From Mariniblastus sp. (GTDB lineage: Bacteria > Planctomycetota > Planctomycetia > Pirellulales > Pirellulaceae), in contig JAKVBG010000002.1 in NCBI GenBank assembly GCA_022447605.1, forward strand, positions 124,001-188,000: DNA of 64,000 nucleotides, read 5' to 3'. The notes under the pieces are model-generated. The model saw only the letters and a program-made list of their open reading frames with translations. It was not told the DNA's origin and ran no database searches. The position numbers were made by a program, and so were the translations under genes. This document shows, in pieces, positions 28,438 to 40,841 of this stretch (within the stretch, counting starts at the first letter, position 1; each line of letters opens with the position of its first letter).

Positions 28438-31400
28438 ATGGCAACCCCTGTTGAGCGACGATTACAACCGAAAAGTGTTCGAAAATTTGGTAGCGGCCGC
28501 AATTATGAGCTGCCTCCTGACCTAACCACAATCCAGACGGTGAGCTATGGGAATTTCCTGCAATCCGGGCTGGATATGGAAAAACGGAAAGATCAGGGCA
28601 TTGAAGGTGTTCTGAAAGAGATTTTCCCGATTGAAAGCTACGACAAGCAGCTTCGTCTGGAATACCTGCATTACGACCTTGGCAAGCCGCGGTATACCCC
28701 GGAGGAATGCCGGCAGCTCCGTTTGACCTATGGGCAGCCTTTTCGTGTCTGGTTGCGCCTGGTGAAGGACGAGCCGATTGAAGAAGAGGTGTTTTTGGGC
28801 GACATCCCGATCATGCTGGGTGGTGGCGAGTTCATCATCAACGGTGCCGAGCGGGTGGTTGTCAGCCAATTGCACCGTAGTCCCGGTATCGATTTTGTCT
28901 TGGAGAATGACACCACTTCCGATCGAAAACTGGCCAGTTGTCGGGTCATTCCCGAGCGGGGAAGTTGGATCGAACTGAATGTTACGAAGAAGGACTCGAT
29001 GACGGTCCGGATTGACCAGAGCGGGAAATTCTCTGCAATCACATTGCTGCGGGCAATGGATCCCAAATATGGGGAAGACTCACAGATTTTGCGGGCATTT
29101 TATGACACCGCCAAAGTCAAAGTGGTCGATGGGCGAAGTGCTTCCAAGCTGGAAGGCAAGATTGCGGTCGATGACATCGTTTATCCAGGTACCAGTGAGC
29201 GGGCCGGCGAAATTATTGTCGAGGCCGGCTGCAAGATTTCGAAAGATGCGGCCGAAACGATCTGTACTGCCAACGTGAAGACGTGTGAGGTGATGCCGGC
29301 GCCAAGGACGCAGATTATTTTTAACGCGTTGGCCGATGACACCACCTCGAGCCATGAAGAAGCGCTGCTGCGTATCTACCAACGCCTGCGACCAGGAAAT
29401 CCGCCCGCTCTGGAAAAGGCTCGGGCGCTCTTTGCTGAGAAGTTCTACGATGAGAACCGTTACCGCCTTGGCAAGGTGGGCCGTTTCCGTATCAACCGGA
29501 AACTGGACCTCGGGGTTTCCGAAAAGGAGATGACGCTGCGTCCGGCGGACATCCTGGCCTCGATCCAGTACCTGCTTGAGCTGTCAGCGCCGGGCGGTGA
29601 GGCAATGATCGATGACATTGACCACCTGGGTAACCGGCGTCTTCGCACGATCGACGAGTTGGCGAGTGATGAGTTGCGGAAAGGTTTCCTTAAGCTTCGC
29701 CGGACCGTTCAGGAACGGATGAGCCTCAAGGACCAGGAAGACATGACGCCTCGTAGCCTGGTGAATCCCAAGAGTATCTCTGCGGCGATCGAGTACTTTT
29801 TTGGCCGAGGTGAATTGTCCCAGGTTGTGGACCAGACCAACCCGTTGAGCCAGTTGACCCATGAGCGGCGGTTGTCGGCGTTGGGGCCTGGCGGTTTGAA
29901 CCGTAAACGGGCCGGCTTTGAGGTGCGGGATGTGCATATTTCCCACTACGGGAGGATCTGCCCAATTGAGACGCCGGAAGGGACCAACATTGGTCTCATT
30001 TCCAGCTTGGCCATTTTCGCCAGTGTGGATGATTACGGTTTCCTGGTGACGCCGTATGCCGAAGTCAAGAAAGGGAAGATTACCGAGAATATTGTCTGGC
30101 TCCGGGCTGATGAGGAATCGGAGGCCTATGTGGCACCGGCCGATACTTCCGTGGAAGACGGGGTCATCGTCGGGTCGAAGCAGCTGGGTGGGAATATTAT
30201 CGCCCGTTACCGAGCGGACTTCGATTTGGCCTCCCCGGAGATGGTCCAGTACATCGATATTGCACCATCCCAGATGGTAGGTGTTTCTGCCGGTTTGATT
30301 CCCTTCCTCGAGCATGATGACGCAAACCGTGCCTTGATGGGTTCCAACATGCAGCGCCAGGCCGTTCCCCTGCTGGTGGCCGAACCACCGATCGTGGGCA
30401 CCGGCATGGAGCGGATTGTTGCCGAGAACTCAAGCATGGTGATCAAGGCCGCCAAGGCTGGGAAAGTGACCTATGTCGATTCGACCCGAATCGAAGTGGG
30501 CCCGGATACGTACCCGTTGAAAAAATATGTGGGCCTCAACGAGAGGACCTGTTTGAACCAGAAGCCATTGGTGACGCCCGGTCAACGGGTCGAGAAGGGT
30601 GAAGTGATCGCCGATGGGGCGGCCACTTACCAGGGTGAACTGGCGCTGGGGCGGAACGTCCTGGTCGGGTTCATGTCGTTTGACGGCTATAACTACGAAG
30701 ACGCCATCATTATCAGCCAGGAACTGGTCCAGAATGATACGTACACGTCGATTCATATCGAGGAATTCGATGTGGAGATACGAGAGACGAAACTGGGCCG
30801 TGAGGAATTCACCCGTGACATTCCCAACGTCAGTGAAAAGGCCCTCAAGAATCTTGACGACAACGGGATCGTGCAAGTCGGTACCTACGTCCGGCCGGGT
30901 GACATTCTCGTCGGTAAGGTCTCTCCCAAGTCGAAGACCGAATTGACACCGGAAGAAAAACTCTTGCATGCCATTTTCGGTCGCGCCGGCGAGGACGTGA
31001 AAAATGATTCGCTTGAAGTCCCCTCCGGGATCGAGGGAATCGTGATTGACGCGCAGCGATTTTCTCGCCGCATGAGCCTTGCCGAAGAAGAGCGAAAAGT
31101 CTTTGAAAAGGACCTGAAAGCGGCGGAAACCGAAGGTAACGAAGCGGTGGCAGCTGTCTTCACCGACCTGATTTCTTCGATGGAAAAGGTGACAGGTAAG
31201 ACCTTGACCGATGAAGACGAAACGCCGCTGACGCGGGATCAGAATCCGAAGTTCATTGCCGAGAAAGCTGTCAATTTCCGGCTTTCAACGATTACCTCGG
31301 GGATGCGCAGCGCAGACCGCTTGGCCCAGGTCGAGCGAATCTACCAGGAACAGTGGCCAGCCGTCGAGGCGGCGATTGATGTTCGTGATCGAATCGTCAA

Positions 31401-32172
31401 CAGCATGAAGCGTGGCGACGAGTTGCGGAGTGGTGTCCTGCAGATGGTCAAGGTCTATATCGCCACCAAACGGGTGATATCGGTCGGTGACAAGATGGCC
31501 GGTCGTCACGGTAACAAAGGTGTGATTGCCAAGATTTTACCGGTCGAGGACATGCCCTTCCTGGAGGATGGAACCCCGCTGCAGATCCTGCTCAACCCGC
31601 TTGGCGTTCCGAGCCGGATGAACGTGGGCCAGATTCTGGAAACCCATCTCGGTTGGGCCGGGTCCAAGCTCGGCTTTCAGGCGATTACGCCCGTGTTCGA
31701 CGGAGCCACGGAAGAGAAGATCAATGATTGCCTGGAAGAAGCCGGGTTGCCCCGCCATGGTAAATCGTACCTTTACGACGGGCGAACCGGTGAGCGACTG
31801 GGTCAGGAAACGACCGTCGGCTACATCTATATGCTGAAACTGCATCACTTGGTGGATGACAAGGTTCATGCCCGTAGTACGGGTCCTTACTCCTTGATTA
31901 CCCAACAACCTTTGGGTGGCAAGGCGCGATTTGGTGGCCAACGTTTTGGAGAGATGGAAGTCTGGGCGCTCGAGGCGTACGGAGCTGCTTACATTCTCCA
32001 GGAGTTGCTGACCGTCAAAAGTGATGACGTGGAAGGGCGGACCAAGATTTATGAATCGATGGTCAAGGGCGAGAACACGCTGGAGGCTGGAACGCCTGCC
32101 AGTTTTGATGTCTTGACCAACGAAATTCGTGGTTTGGGACTCAATATGCACCTGGAAAAACGGCGCGGTTAG
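28438..32172 (+). CDS. rpoB: DNA-directed RNA polymerase subunit beta
   Basis: 1244 residues from the ATG at 28438 ([18 protein letters not shown]), with TTGGAG upstream; the frame opens 21 bases earlier at a non-ATG codon. Recognisable parts are the rifampicin-pocket region [31 protein letters not shown] (in pieces near residue 465), the catalytic-site segments [22 protein letters not shown] and [11 protein letters not shown], and the C-terminal clamp [24 protein letters not shown]. It is followed by rpoC after 125 bases that include an 8-bp hairpin (32188-32211). Confidence 0.98.
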   Translation: MATPVERRLQPKSVRKFGSGRNYELPPDLTTIQTVSYGNFLQSGLDMEKRKDQGIEGVLKEIFPIESYDKQLRLEYLHYDLGKPRYTPEECRQLRLTYGQPFRVWLRLVKDEPIEEEVFLGDIPIMLGGGEFIINGAERVVVSQLHRSPGIDFVLENDTTSDRKLASCRVIPERGSWIELNVTKKDSMTVRIDQSGKFSAITLLRAMDPKYGEDSQILRAFYDTAKVKVVDGRSASKLEGKIAVDDIVYPGTSERAGEIIVEAGCKISKDAAETICTANVKTCEVMPAPRTQIIFNALADDTTSSHEEALLRIYQRLRPGNPPALEKARALFAEKFYDENRYRLGKVGRFRINRKLDLGVSEKEMTLRPADILASIQYLLELSAPGGEAMIDDIDHLGNRRLRTIDELASDELRKGFLKLRRTVQERMSLKDQEDMTPRSLVNPKSISAAIEYFFGRGELSQVVDQTNPLSQLTHERRLSALGPGGLNRKRAGFEVRDVHISHYGRICPIETPEGTNIGLISSLAIFASVDDYGFLVTPYAEVKKGKITENIVWLRADEESEAYVAPADTSVEDGVIVGSKQLGGNIIARYRADFDLASPEMVQYIDIAPSQMVGVSAGLIPFLEHDDANRALMGSNMQRQAVPLLVAEPPIVGTGMERIVAENSSMVIKAAKAGKVTYVDSTRIEVGPDTYPLKKYVGLNERTCLNQKPLVTPGQRVEKGEVIADGAATYQGELALGRNVLVGFMSFDGYNYEDAIIISQELVQNDTYTSIHIEEFDVEIRETKLGREEFTRDIPNVSEKALKNLDDNGIVQVGTYVRPGDILVGKVSPKSKTELTPEEKLLHAIFGRAGEDVKNDSLEVPSGIEGIVIDAQRFSRRMSLAEEERKVFEKDLKAAETEGNEAVAAVFTDLISSMEKVTGKTLTDEDETPLTRDQNPKFIAEKAVNFRLSTITSGMRSADRLAQVERIYQEQWPAVEAAIDVRDRIVNSMKRGDELRSGVLQMVKVYIATKRVISVGDKMAGRHGNKGVIAKILPVEDMPFLEDGTPLQILLNPLGVPSRMNVGQILETHLGWAGSKLGFQAITPVFDGATEEKINDCLEEAGLPRHGKSYLYDGRTGERLGQETTVGYIYMLKLHHLVDDKVHARSTGPYSLITQQPLGGKARFGGQRFGEMEVWALEAYGAAYILQELLTVKSDDVEGRTKIYESMVKGENTLEAGTPASFDVLTNEIRGLGLNMHLEKRRG

Positions 32173-32297
32173 ACCGCTTTGGCGGGTAGCGGGTGACTGG
32201 GTCCACTCGCTGCCAACCGTGAATCACCCATGTACGAACCCAACAACTGACCGTTTCGAGACAATTCCCGCAGTGTCCATAAAAGGAGCAGGTGAAC

Positions 32298-35200
32298 ATG
32301 GCAATTGCCGACACCTCATACGAACGAGTTAATGATTACGCTTCGGTAAAAATCAGTTTGGCGCGACCCCATGACATTCGCAGCTGGTCGATGGGAGAAG
32401 TCAAGAAACCGGAAACCATCAACTACCGAACCTACCGGCCTGAAAAGGACGGTTTGTTTTGTGAGCGTATTTTTGGTCCGGAAAAAGACTGGGAATGTGC
32501 CTGCGGTAAATACCGAGGCATGAAATACAAAGGGATGATCTGTGACCGTTGTGGCGTCAAAGTGACCCATTCCAGGGTTCGTCGCAAGCGGATGGGGCAT
32601 ATCGAACTGGCCGCACCGGTTGTCCATATCTGGTTCTTCAAAGCGATGCCGAGTCGTTTGGGGAACCTGTTGGCGATGAAGACCAGCAGTCTCGAAAAGG
32701 TGATTTATTTTCAGGATTACGTCGTCACCGATCCCGGCACGACCGAACTCGAAAAACAGCAGTTGTTGACCGAGGAAGAGTACCGAGCCGCCAAGGCGCA
32801 GTTTGGTGCGGATTCCTTCAAGGCCGGCATGGGCGCTGAGGCCGTGCGGTCATTGTTATCCGATTTGGACCTGGTCGAGCTTTCCGGACAATTGCGTGTC
32901 GAATTGGCAGAAACCGGTTCCAAGCAGAAAAGGAAGGACCTGACCAATCGCCTGAAGATCGTGGAGGCGATCCGTGACAGTGACAACAAGCCCGAGTGGA
33001 TGGTCCTCGATGTCATTCCGGTCATTCCACCCGACCTGCGGCCTCTGGTTTTGTTGGATTCCGGCAATTTTGCCACCAGTGACTTGAATGACCTCTACCG
33101 TCGGATTATCAACCGGAATAACCGGTTGCGGAAACTGGTTGACCTGAACGCACCCGAAGTGATTATCCGCAACGAAAAACGGATGTTGCAGCAATCGGTC
33201 GACGCTCTGTTTGACAATAATCGTTGCAAGCGACCTGTTTTGGGCAGCAGCAACCGGCCCCTCAAATCCTTGACCGACATGATCAAGGGTAAGCAGGGAA
33301 GGTTCCGTGAAAATCTGTTGGGCAAACGGGTGGACTATTCGGCCAGGAGTGTGATTGTCGTCGGTCCAAGGCTCAAATTGCACCAATGCGGCTTGCCAAA
33401 GAAGATTGCCCTGGAACTCTATCAGCCCTTCATCATTCGCAAGCTCAAGGAACTGGGGCACGCCGATACGATCAAGAGCGCCAAGAAGATGCTTGAGCGC
33501 AAAGATGAAGAGGTTTGGGATATCCTCGAGTTTGTCATCAAAAATCATCCGGTTCTGCTGAACCGGGCACCCACCCTGCACCGGATGGGGATCCAGGCCT
33601 TTGAGCCGACCCTGGTCGAAGGGAATGCGATCCATTTGCACCCGTTGGTTTGCAAAGGATTCAACGCCGACTTCGATGGTGACCAGATGGCTGTCCACCT
33701 GCCGCTGTCGATCGAGGCCCAAGTTGAGGCGCACACCTTGATGTTGTCTACCAACAACATCTTTGCACCTTCCAACGGTAAGCCGATCATGAGTCCTTCT
33801 CAGGATACGGTGATGGGTTGTTATTACATAACCCTGATGCTGCCCAACCAGCTTGGTGAGGGTATGGTCTTCAGCTCGCTGGACGAAGCCGACTCGGCCT
33901 TTTCCCAGGGCATCATCACGATGCATGCCAGGATCAAGGTGCGGTTACCGGAATCGCAATTTGTCCGCACCGGCGAGGAAGAGCGGTTGCCCGGTCAGAT
34001 TATCGAGACTTCGTACGGTCGTGTCCTGTTCAACATGATGTTGCCTGAAGGGATGGATTTCTACAACTATGGAATGCGTAGTGGTGATCTCGCTACCGTG
34101 ATTTCCGACTGTTACCAGGGACTCGGTCGCCGCGCGACGATCAACCTGTTGGACGACATGAACCAGCTTGGTTTCCGCGAGAGTACTCGCAGTGGTCTTT
34201 CGTTTGCGACCGATGATCTGGTGACCCCCGATAGCAAAGAAAAGATTGTTGCCGAGGCGGAGAAAGAGGTGTTGAAGTACCGTAAACACTATGAACGGGG
34301 TGTGATTACGGAAAAAGAGCGCTACAACAAAGTGCTCGATACTTGGACACACGCTCGTGAGAGCATTACCAAGGAAATGATGTCGGCCATGGAAGTTGAC
34401 GACCGGGGTGGCATGGGCTACGTCAACCCGGTTTACCTGATGGCTCATTCAGGTGCCCGTGGTGGTGTCGAGCAGATTCGACAATTGGCCGGTATGCGGG
34501 GTTTGATGGCCAAGCCGACCGGCGAGATCATTGAGACGCCGATTAAGGCCAACTTCCGGGAAGGCCTTTCCGTGCTGGAGTATTTCAGTTCGACCCACGG
34601 TGCCCGAAAAGGATTGGCCGATACCGCGTTGAAGACGGCCGACTCTGGTTACTTGACCCGTAAGCTGGCGGATGTGGCCCAGAACGTCGTGATCACGATG
34701 GACGACTGCGAGACGACCCAGGGGATCACCAAGGGTGTTATTTACCGGGGTGAGCAGGTCGAGGTGCGGTTAGCAACGGCCATTAATGGACGGGTTTCTC
34801 GTCAGAATATCGTCAATCCGGTCACGGACGAGGTGATTGTCCAAGAGAACCAGATGATCACCCCGGAAATTGCCAGGAAGATCGAACAGATGGGTCTCGA
34901 GAAGATCCAGGTTCGCAGCCCGATGACCTGCGAGGCGTCTCTGGGTGTCTGCCGTAAATGTTACGGGATGGATATGTCGACCGGTGCCGAAGTCGAAGAG
35001 GGAATGGCGGTTGGTATCATCGCGGCCCAGAGTATTGGTGAGCCGGGGACCCAGTTGACCATGCGGACGTTCCACATTGGTGGTGTGGCCAATACACAAA
35101 CCGAGGAAAATGAACGGAAGTGCAAGAAGGCTGGTACGGTCAAACTGACTCGTATGCGGTACGTTACCAACTCCAGCGGCGACACAGTTGTTTTGAACCG

Positions 35201-37472
35201 AAATGGTGAAATTGCCATTCTCGATCCGCGGGGACGTGAACTGGAGAATCATACGGTTCCCGCAGGTGCGGTCCTGAAAGTTGAGGATGACTCGACCGTC
35301 AAAGCCGGCCAGGTGTTGTGCCAATGGAACCCGCACGCGGTTCCCGTATTGGCCGAAGTCGGTGGCCGTGTACGGTTCGAAGATATTGTCGAAGGGGAAA
35401 CGGTCCAGTCGGAAAAAGACAGTAGTGGAACCGTCCGGCGGACCATTATCGATTTCAAGGGGGACATGCATCCCCAGATCGTGATCGAAGATACCGACGG
35501 CAAGCCGTTGGATGTCTACTATTTGCCCGAGCGGGCGAACGTCATGGTCGACGAGGGCGATACGATCTCGGCCGGTTCGGCCGTTGCCGAAACACCGCGC
35601 GAGTCCTCTGGCGTATCTGATATCACCGGTGGTTTGCCGCGAGTGACAGAGATCTTTGAAGCCCGTAAACCGAAAGACCCGGCCGTCCTGTCCGAGATCG
35701 ATGGTGTGGTTGAGATTTTGGCCGAGAAGAAACGTGGTAAACGGATGATCATCGTCCGTAACGAAGCGGGTATCGAGGTTGAACACCTCGTACCACCCGG
35801 AAAACGATTCCGCGTCCATACGGGTGATTTCGTAAAAGCAGGTCAACAATTGATTGATGGGCCGTTGGTGCCCCACGATATTCTGCACGTCTCCGGTGAA
35901 GAGGCCGTTCAGCAATACCTGACCCATGAAATCCAGAGCGTTTATCGAAGCCAACGGGTCGAAATCAACGACAAGCATATCGAGATCATCGTGGCCCGAA
36001 TGCTCCGCAAGGTGAAGATCGAAACGACCGGCGATACCAGCCTGTTGCCCGGGTTGGTCTGCGATCGCTTTGATTTCAACCTGGTCAATGAAGAGCTTGC
36101 CCGGTCGCTCAAGATTTCGGATCCGGGTGACAGTGACTTTAGCAAGGGACAAATTGTCAAGAAAGTCATTGTCGAGGACACCAACTCGAAGATTGAAGCG
36201 TTGGGTGGCAAGCCTGCCAAGGGCAAGAAACCGGCTTCGGCCACTGCCAGTACCCAGTTGCTTGGGATTACCAAGGCATCGGTACAGAGTTCCAGCTTCA
36301 TTTCGGCTGCCAGTTTCCAGGAAACGACCAAGGTTTTGACCGAGGCGGCCCTGTCCGGGAAGATTGACAATCTGGTCGGATTGAAGGAGAACGTCATCCT
36401 GGGCCACTTGATCCCAGCCGGTACCGGGTTCCGTACTTTCCAGGATTCGGATGTCCAGTACAACCTGGAAGCGCTGCGGTCGATGGCCGCTGCCCCGATT
36501 CAATCACTGGAGGAGACGTTCCCGCTGTTGGAGCCAGGTTCGTCGGCAGTCCCGGCTTCCGGGGACACGCCTCAAGTGGGACTGGATGTGATGACCGGGA
36601 CCTTTGATGATCCTTCGGTGGTAAGCGGTGACAGTTTGACCGGGGCGGCGACGATCGAGATGCCGGTGACTGAGTCGGCCCTGGAGACAGGTCCAAATGA
36701 TTTAACCCAAATCGTGGGCATCGGCCCTGACGTGGCAGAGATGTTGAATGCCTTCGGCATCACCACCTATTCCGACCTGGCAAGTCGTACGCCGGACCAG
36801 ATCCGGGAAATGCTGGGCCCCCAGTTCGCCTCTTGCGATCCGACCACCTGGTCCGACCAGGCTCAGCTTGCCGCTTCGGGAGACTGGGAGGGGTTGCGTG
36901 CCTGGCAGTCCCAGTTGTCCGGAGGTGGGGAAGTCGCAGTCGAAGTTGAAGTCGCGCCTTCAGCACCAGCTACGCCGGATGACCTGACACGTATCAACGG
37001 TATCGGTCCTGAAGTTGCCCAGGTCCTGGTGGCCAGTGGCATCGGGACGTATGCCGATCTCGCCGCGATGAGTGCCGAACAGATCAATTTGCTGTTGGGA
37101 GGCGATTCGGCTGCCCATGACTCGTCCACTTGGCCGGGACAGGCCCAAATGGCAGCTGCCGGCCAATGGGATGACCTGCTGGCCTGGCAGGGTCAACAGG
37201 ATCGGGGCCAGTCGACCCATGCGGCGGATGACCTGAAGTTGATCGAAGGGATCGGGCCAAAAATAGAAGAGATCCTAAATGCTGCAGGAATAACAAGTTA
37301 CGTCCATCTTGCCGGTGTCACTTCCCAGCAGGTCGCCGAGTTGCTCGTAGCTGCCGGGAACCAATATTCGGCTCACGACCCGACGACTTGGCCGAATCAG
37401 GCCCAGATGGCGGCCGAGGGGCGGTGGGAAGAGTTACGCGCCTGGCAGGAAGAGCTCGATGGCGGGCAATAG
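32298..37472 (+). CDS. rpoC: DNA-directed RNA polymerase subunit beta' with C-terminal triple-repeat extension
   Basis: 1724 residues from the ATG at 32298, with AAGGAG nine bases upstream (the GTG at 32292 is too close). The zinc ribbon is CACGKY...CDRCG near residue 70, the catalytic Mg site is NADFDGDQM (D458, D460, D462), the bridge-helix/trigger-loop region includes [27 protein letters not shown], and the second zinc site ends in CRKCYG. The ordinary protein ends near residue 1381 ([13 protein letters not shown]). An Ala/Ser/Pro linker follows, then three repeats at 1467-1724, each a helix-hairpin-helix-like GIGP unit plus W-x2-QAQ-x-A and a final AWQ. Confidence 0.97.
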   Translation: MAIADTSYERVNDYASVKISLARPHDIRSWSMGEVKKPETINYRTYRPEKDGLFCERIFGPEKDWECACGKYRGMKYKGMICDRCGVKVTHSRVRRKRMGHIELAAPVVHIWFFKAMPSRLGNLLAMKTSSLEKVIYFQDYVVTDPGTTELEKQQLLTEEEYRAAKAQFGADSFKAGMGAEAVRSLLSDLDLVELSGQLRVELAETGSKQKRKDLTNRLKIVEAIRDSDNKPEWMVLDVIPVIPPDLRPLVLLDSGNFATSDLNDLYRRIINRNNRLRKLVDLNAPEVIIRNEKRMLQQSVDALFDNNRCKRPVLGSSNRPLKSLTDMIKGKQGRFRENLLGKRVDYSARSVIVVGPRLKLHQCGLPKKIALELYQPFIIRKLKELGHADTIKSAKKMLERKDEEVWDILEFVIKNHPVLLNRAPTLHRMGIQAFEPTLVEGNAIHLHPLVCKGFNADFDGDQMAVHLPLSIEAQVEAHTLMLSTNNIFAPSNGKPIMSPSQDTVMGCYYITLMLPNQLGEGMVFSSLDEADSAFSQGIITMHARIKVRLPESQFVRTGEEERLPGQIIETSYGRVLFNMMLPEGMDFYNYGMRSGDLATVISDCYQGLGRRATINLLDDMNQLGFRESTRSGLSFATDDLVTPDSKEKIVAEAEKEVLKYRKHYERGVITEKERYNKVLDTWTHARESITKEMMSAMEVDDRGGMGYVNPVYLMAHSGARGGVEQIRQLAGMRGLMAKPTGEIIETPIKANFREGLSVLEYFSSTHGARKGLADTALKTADSGYLTRKLADVAQNVVITMDDCETTQGITKGVIYRGEQVEVRLATAINGRVSRQNIVNPVTDEVIVQENQMITPEIARKIEQMGLEKIQVRSPMTCEASLGVCRKCYGMDMSTGAEVEEGMAVGIIAAQSIGEPGTQLTMRTFHIGGVANTQTEENERKCKKAGTVKLTRMRYVTNSSGDTVVLNRNGEIAILDPRGRELENHTVPAGAVLKVEDDSTVKAGQVLCQWNPHAVPVLAEVGGRVRFEDIVEGETVQSEKDSSGTVRRTIIDFKGDMHPQIVIEDTDGKPLDVYYLPERANVMVDEGDTISAGSAVAETPRESSGVSDITGGLPRVTEIFEARKPKDPAVLSEIDGVVEILAEKKRGKRMIIVRNEAGIEVEHLVPPGKRFRVHTGDFVKAGQQLIDGPLVPHDILHVSGEEAVQQYLTHEIQSVYRSQRVEINDKHIEIIVARMLRKVKIETTGDTSLLPGLVCDRFDFNLVNEELARSLKISDPGDSDFSKGQIVKKVIVEDTNSKIEALGGKPAKGKKPASATASTQLLGITKASVQSSSFISAASFQETTKVLTEAALSGKIDNLVGLKENVILGHLIPAGTGFRTFQDSDVQYNLEALRSMAAAPIQSLEETFPLLEPGSSAVPASGDTPQVGLDVMTGTFDDPSVVSGDSLTGAATIEMPVTESALETGPNDLTQIVGIGPDVAEMLNAFGITTYSDLASRTPDQIREMLGPQFASCDPTTWSDQAQLAASGDWEGLRAWQSQLSGGGEVAVEVEVAPSAPATPDDLTRINGIGPEVAQVLVASGIGTYADLAAMSAEQINLLLGGDSAAHDSSTWPGQAQMAAAGQWDDLLAWQGQQDRGQSTHAADDLKLIEGIGPKIEEILNAAGITSYVHLAGVTSQQVAELLVAAGNQYSAHDPTTWPNQAQMAAEGRWEELRAWQEELDGGQ
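36696..37469 (+). repeat. Three tandem HhH-like repeats coding the RpoC C-terminus
   Basis: Repeat starts are at 36696, 36978 and 37227 (about 94, 83 and 81 codons). Each reads [ND]DL-x3-x-GIGP-x5-L-x3-GI-x3-Y-x-LA, then D-x2-TW-x2-QAQ-x-AA-x-G-x-W-x2-L-x-AWQ. The pattern resembles COG3743-like helix-hairpin-helix domains appended to other proteins. Confidence 0.85.
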
Positions 37473-37480
37473 GGCTTGAT

Positions 37481-37507
37481 GGGCCGGTGCGGCGGCGGGC
37501 CCGTTTT
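37481..37507 (+). terminator. Possible terminator after rpoC
   Basis: GGGCC (37481-37485) can pair with GGCCC (37498-37502) around a 12-nt GC-rich loop, followed by four T. The stem is short, so termination may be partial. Confidence 0.4.
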
Positions 37508-37541
37508 CCAGGCCTGGAGGGTGCAAATCGGCAATTAGAGC

Positions 37542-37569
37542 TTGACGTTATGTGGAAAACGGGTAGCCT
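37542..37569 (+). promoter_or_regulatory. Putative promoter of rpsL-rpsG
   Basis: TTGACG at 37542-37547 and TAGCCT at 37564-37569 with 16-bp spacing would start transcription near 37576, about 45 bases before rpsL. The -10 match is weak. Confidence 0.4.
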
Positions 37570-37620
37570 TACGGGTTCCCGTTGAGTGTTGAAAAGAAGG
37601 CTTTTTCAAGGCAAACCTGA

Positions 37621-37992
37621 ATGCCAACCATTAATCAGTTAGTACGAAAACGACGTAAACAGAAGCGGAAGTTTACCAAGGCTCCCGTCTTGGATCGCTG
37701 TCCCCAGAAACAGGGCGTTTGTTTACAAGTACGAACGATGACGCCCAAAAAGCCAAATTCAGCCCTGCGAAAAATTACCCGGGTTCGACTTTCCAACGGT
37801 AAAGAAGTAACGGTTTACATCCCGGGTGAAGGACACAATCTTCAGGAACACTCGATTGTTCTGGTACGTGGCGGCCGAGTGCGGGATTTGCCCGGGGTGC
37901 GCTACCAGGTGGTTCGAGGAGCTCAGGATACGCTGGGCGTCGAGAATCGAAAACAATCACGCAGTCGCTACGGCGCCAAGAAACAGAAATAA
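37621..37992 (+). CDS. rpsL: Ribosomal protein S12 (uS12)
   Basis: 123 residues, standard length: [13 protein letters not shown] at the N-terminus, [22 protein letters not shown] with the decoding-centre lysine, and [20 protein letters not shown]. It monitors codon-anticodon pairing in the 30S A site. rpsG starts 27 bases after the stop. Confidence 0.98.
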   Translation: MPTINQLVRKRRKQKRKFTKAPVLDRCPQKQGVCLQVRTMTPKKPNSALRKITRVRLSNGKEVTVYIPGEGHNLQEHSIVLVRGGRVRDLPGVRYQVVRGAQDTLGVENRKQSRSRYGAKKQK

Positions 37993-38019
37993 CTCGTAGG
38001 CAACAGATAGACGTAAATC

Positions 38020-38490
38020 ATGGGTCGCATAACTTCCAGTCGAACACAACTCAAGCCGGATCCGAAATTCGATTCCGAGTTGGCATCCAAGTTTATTAAT
38101 TGCTTGATGTGGGATGGCAAAAAAACGATTGCCCAGGCCGTCTTTTACGACGCCTTGGACGAAATCAAGCGACGCCTTCCTGATCAGGAGTCGATCGAGG
38201 TTTTTAACCAGGCGATTGAAAACGTGAAGCCCCAGATTGAAGTTCGCTCGAAACGAGTGGGGGGTGCTTCGTACCAGGTCCCGATGCAGGTCAGTCGACA
38301 GCGACAACAGTCATTGGCCATCCGATGGTTGCTCAATGCGATCCGTGACAAGAAAGGCCGGCCGACGCACCTCAAATTGGCCGATGAAATTTGCGCCGCG
38401 TTTAACCGTGAGGGGGCGGCGATGACCAAGCGGGATAATACCCACCGCATGGCAGAAGCCAACAAGGCCTTCGCCCATTTTGCCTGGTAG
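38020..38490 (+). CDS. rpsG: Ribosomal protein S7 (uS7)
   Basis: 156 residues, standard length. Motifs [21 protein letters not shown] and [12 protein letters not shown] are diagnostic. S7 nucleates the 30S head and contacts E-site tRNA. A strong terminator follows directly, so fusA is not co-transcribed as in the usual str operon. Confidence 0.98.
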   Translation: MGRITSSRTQLKPDPKFDSELASKFINCLMWDGKKTIAQAVFYDALDEIKRRLPDQESIEVFNQAIENVKPQIEVRSKRVGGASYQVPMQVSRQRQQSLAIRWLLNAIRDKKGRPTHLKLADEICAAFNREGAAMTKRDNTHRMAEANKAFAHFAW

Positions 38491-38511
38491 GCGCACTGAG
38501 ACAACTCAATG

Positions 38512-38538
38512 ACCGCTCGGATAGCGAGCGGTTTTTTT
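38512..38538 (+). terminator. Rho-independent terminator after rpsG
   Basis: ACCGCTCG (38512-38519) pairs perfectly with CGAGCGGT (38525-38532) and runs into seven T. Confidence 0.92.
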
Positions 38539-38765
38539 GTGCGCCTGCTGCTTCGGAGCCTGGCTGACCTAAACGGATGGATTCGTCCGCTACCCAGTCA
38601 GTCTGCCGGTTGGCTCATTGCCTTGGGTGGTTGTCATGAAATCGTGGTGTCGACGTATCCAAATAAAGACGCGACCAAGATATACTGGGAATGCTAAATT
38701 TTTTCATGGCCGACCAGCCGGCGGCCAACCCACTGATGGAACGGGGCCTGAAGAGCCAACGGTCA

Positions 38766-40841
38766 ATGTCACGCAAGCTCGAAAAACTTAGAAATATTGG
38801 CATCATCGCTCATATCGATGCGGGGAAAACCACAGTCACCGAGCGCATGCTGTTCCTCAGTGGAGCGAAGCATCGTGTTGGGAAAGTCGATAGTGGGACG
38901 ACCACGACCGATAGCGATGAGGAAGAACAGAATCGTGGCATTACGATCTACTCCGCCTGCGCCACGTTTGAATGGGACGATGTCTATATCAACCTGATCG
39001 ATACACCCGGGCACGTTGATTTCACGGCCGAAGTAGAACGGAGCCTGCGGGTACTCGATGGTGCGGTGGTTGTGTTCAGCGCCCGTGAGGGAGTTGAGGC
39101 GCAAAGTGAAACGGTTTGGCGACAGGCCGACCGGTACCATGTCCCACGGGTTGCATTTATCAACAAGATGGATCGGGAAGGTGCCGAATTTGAGCGGGTG
39201 GTTAGCGATATTGAATCAAGGCTCAACGGCCGGCCGGTCCCCATTCAAATACCTGTGGGCCAGGGACCTGCCCACATCGACAACTGTTTTCGTGGCATCA
39301 TCGACTTGATCGACATGAAGTTGGTTACGTTTTCCGATGAAGGCAAAACGATGCAAACATCGGAAATTCCGGATGACCTCCAGGTGGAGGCCGAGGTGGC
39401 TAGGACCGAGTTGCTGGAAGTGTTGTACGAGTTCAGTGATGAGATGATGGAAAAGGCGTTTGCCGATGAACCGATCCCCAGCAGTTTGATCGGAAAGGTC
39501 ATCCGTGAAGCGACCTTGCAACGGATGATCCAGCCGGTTGTCTGTGGTAGTGCACTCCATGGTGTGGGCGTGCAGGGAGTGTTGGATTGTGTCAGGGATT
39601 ATCTGCCCAGCCCGCTTGATCGGCCCCCGGTCGAAGGGGTCAACCCACAAAAGCCGGATCAGCCCGAGGCGCGGAAGCCGGACATTAAGGAGCCGTTTTG
39701 CGGGCTTGTATTCAAGATACTGCCAGCCAAGACAGGCGATTTTTATTGGGTTCGGGTCTACTCGGGCGAACTGAAGTCCAATTCGAGGGTTGCCTGTCCC
39801 GGCCAGGGGAAAAAAGAGAACGTGGCCCAACTCTGGCAAATCCATGCGACCAAAAAAGAGACCCAGGTCGAATCCGTGACCGCTGGCGATATTGTTGGCG
39901 TGATCGGCCCGAGGAACGCTGTGACGGGTGACACGTTGTGTGATCAAAAATCATTGATTCAGCTCGAGTCGATCGAGTTTCCCAATACAGTGATCGAAAT
40001 GGCGATCGAGCCCGAGAGTACGGGAGAACGGTCCAAGCTGGCCGATACACTGGTGCTTCTCCGCCGACAGGACCCGACGTTTAAGGCGGTCGAAAACGAG
40101 GATACGGGCCAAACGTTGATTGCCGGCATGGGTGAGTTGCATCTGGAAGTTATCAAGAACCGCCTTTTGAGGGATTTCAACCTGAACGTCAAGGTTCATA
40201 AGCCGAGAGTTTCCTACCGCGAGACGATCAGTGCTGCGGTGGAGGTCACGGGTGAGTGCCACCGCCTTGTCAACGGCCAACAGCTGTTTGCCAAGCTCAA
40301 GATACGTATGGAACCGGACGAAAATGTGGAAGCGGGAGTGAGTGTTCGCACGGCTGGGGTCGCCGGTAAACTTTCGGGAGAATTGATGGAAGCGGTCAAG
40401 GAAGAGATTGTTGCCCGGGGTGAAGGCGGGGGCGTGATTGGCAGTTTTCCGCTGACCAAGATACGGGTTAGCCTGTTGGACGCCGAGGTCACGGAGGAGT
40501 CGTCAGAAATGGCTTTCAGCATCGCCGCAGGCGAAGCGTTTGAAGAGGCCTTGAAACAGGCCGGTCCGCTTTTGCTGGAGCCGATCATGAAACTGAATAT
40601 CACGACTCCCGATGACTACCACGGTGATTTTGTCAGTGATTTGATGCAGCGTCGGGCGAGGATCGTCAACACCGACCATCGAAATGGGATGACCTTTATC
40701 GAGGCGAACGCACCGCTGGGTGAGCTGTTTGGATATTCCAACGCGATGCGGAGCCTGAGCCAGGGCCGAGCGGGAAGTTCCATGGAGCCGCTGGAATACG
40801 AACCGGCTCCGCCGGAAGTGGCAGCAGCTTTTGCGATGTAG
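38766..40841 (+). CDS. fusA: Elongation factor G
   Basis: A translocation GTPase of 691 residues from MSRKLEKLRNIGIIAHIDAG; the frame is open from an ATG at 38691 and another at 38706, giving up to 25 extra residues that do not look like EF-G. The P-loop is AHIDAGKTT, switch I is RGITIYS, switch II is DTPGHVDF and the specificity motif is NKMD. The C-terminus reads LFGYSNAMRSLSQGRAGSSMEP. Switch and C-terminal details match the planctomycete EF-G as I remember it, which differs from the E. coli type. Planctomycetes can carry more than one EF-G, and sequence alone does not settle whether this one serves translocation or recycling. TATACT at 38681-38686 may be its -10. Confidence 0.9.
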   Translation: MSRKLEKLRNIGIIAHIDAGKTTVTERMLFLSGAKHRVGKVDSGTTTTDSDEEEQNRGITIYSACATFEWDDVYINLIDTPGHVDFTAEVERSLRVLDGAVVVFSAREGVEAQSETVWRQADRYHVPRVAFINKMDREGAEFERVVSDIESRLNGRPVPIQIPVGQGPAHIDNCFRGIIDLIDMKLVTFSDEGKTMQTSEIPDDLQVEAEVARTELLEVLYEFSDEMMEKAFADEPIPSSLIGKVIREATLQRMIQPVVCGSALHGVGVQGVLDCVRDYLPSPLDRPPVEGVNPQKPDQPEARKPDIKEPFCGLVFKILPAKTGDFYWVRVYSGELKSNSRVACPGQGKKENVAQLWQIHATKKETQVESVTAGDIVGVIGPRNAVTGDTLCDQKSLIQLESIEFPNTVIEMAIEPESTGERSKLADTLVLLRRQDPTFKAVENEDTGQTLIAGMGELHLEVIKNRLLRDFNLNVKVHKPRVSYRETISAAVEVTGECHRLVNGQQLFAKLKIRMEPDENVEAGVSVRTAGVAGKLSGELMEAVKEEIVARGEGGGVIGSFPLTKIRVSLLDAEVTEESSEMAFSIAAGEAFEEALKQAGPLLLEPIMKLNITTPDDYHGDFVSDLMQRRARIVNTDHRNGMTFIEANAPLGELFGYSNAMRSLSQGRAGSSMEPLEYEPAPPEVAAAFAM

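Noticed and set aside
34770-36503. A 577-codon minus-strand open frame
   Set aside because: Antisense shadow of rpoC, with no start context or recognisable motif.
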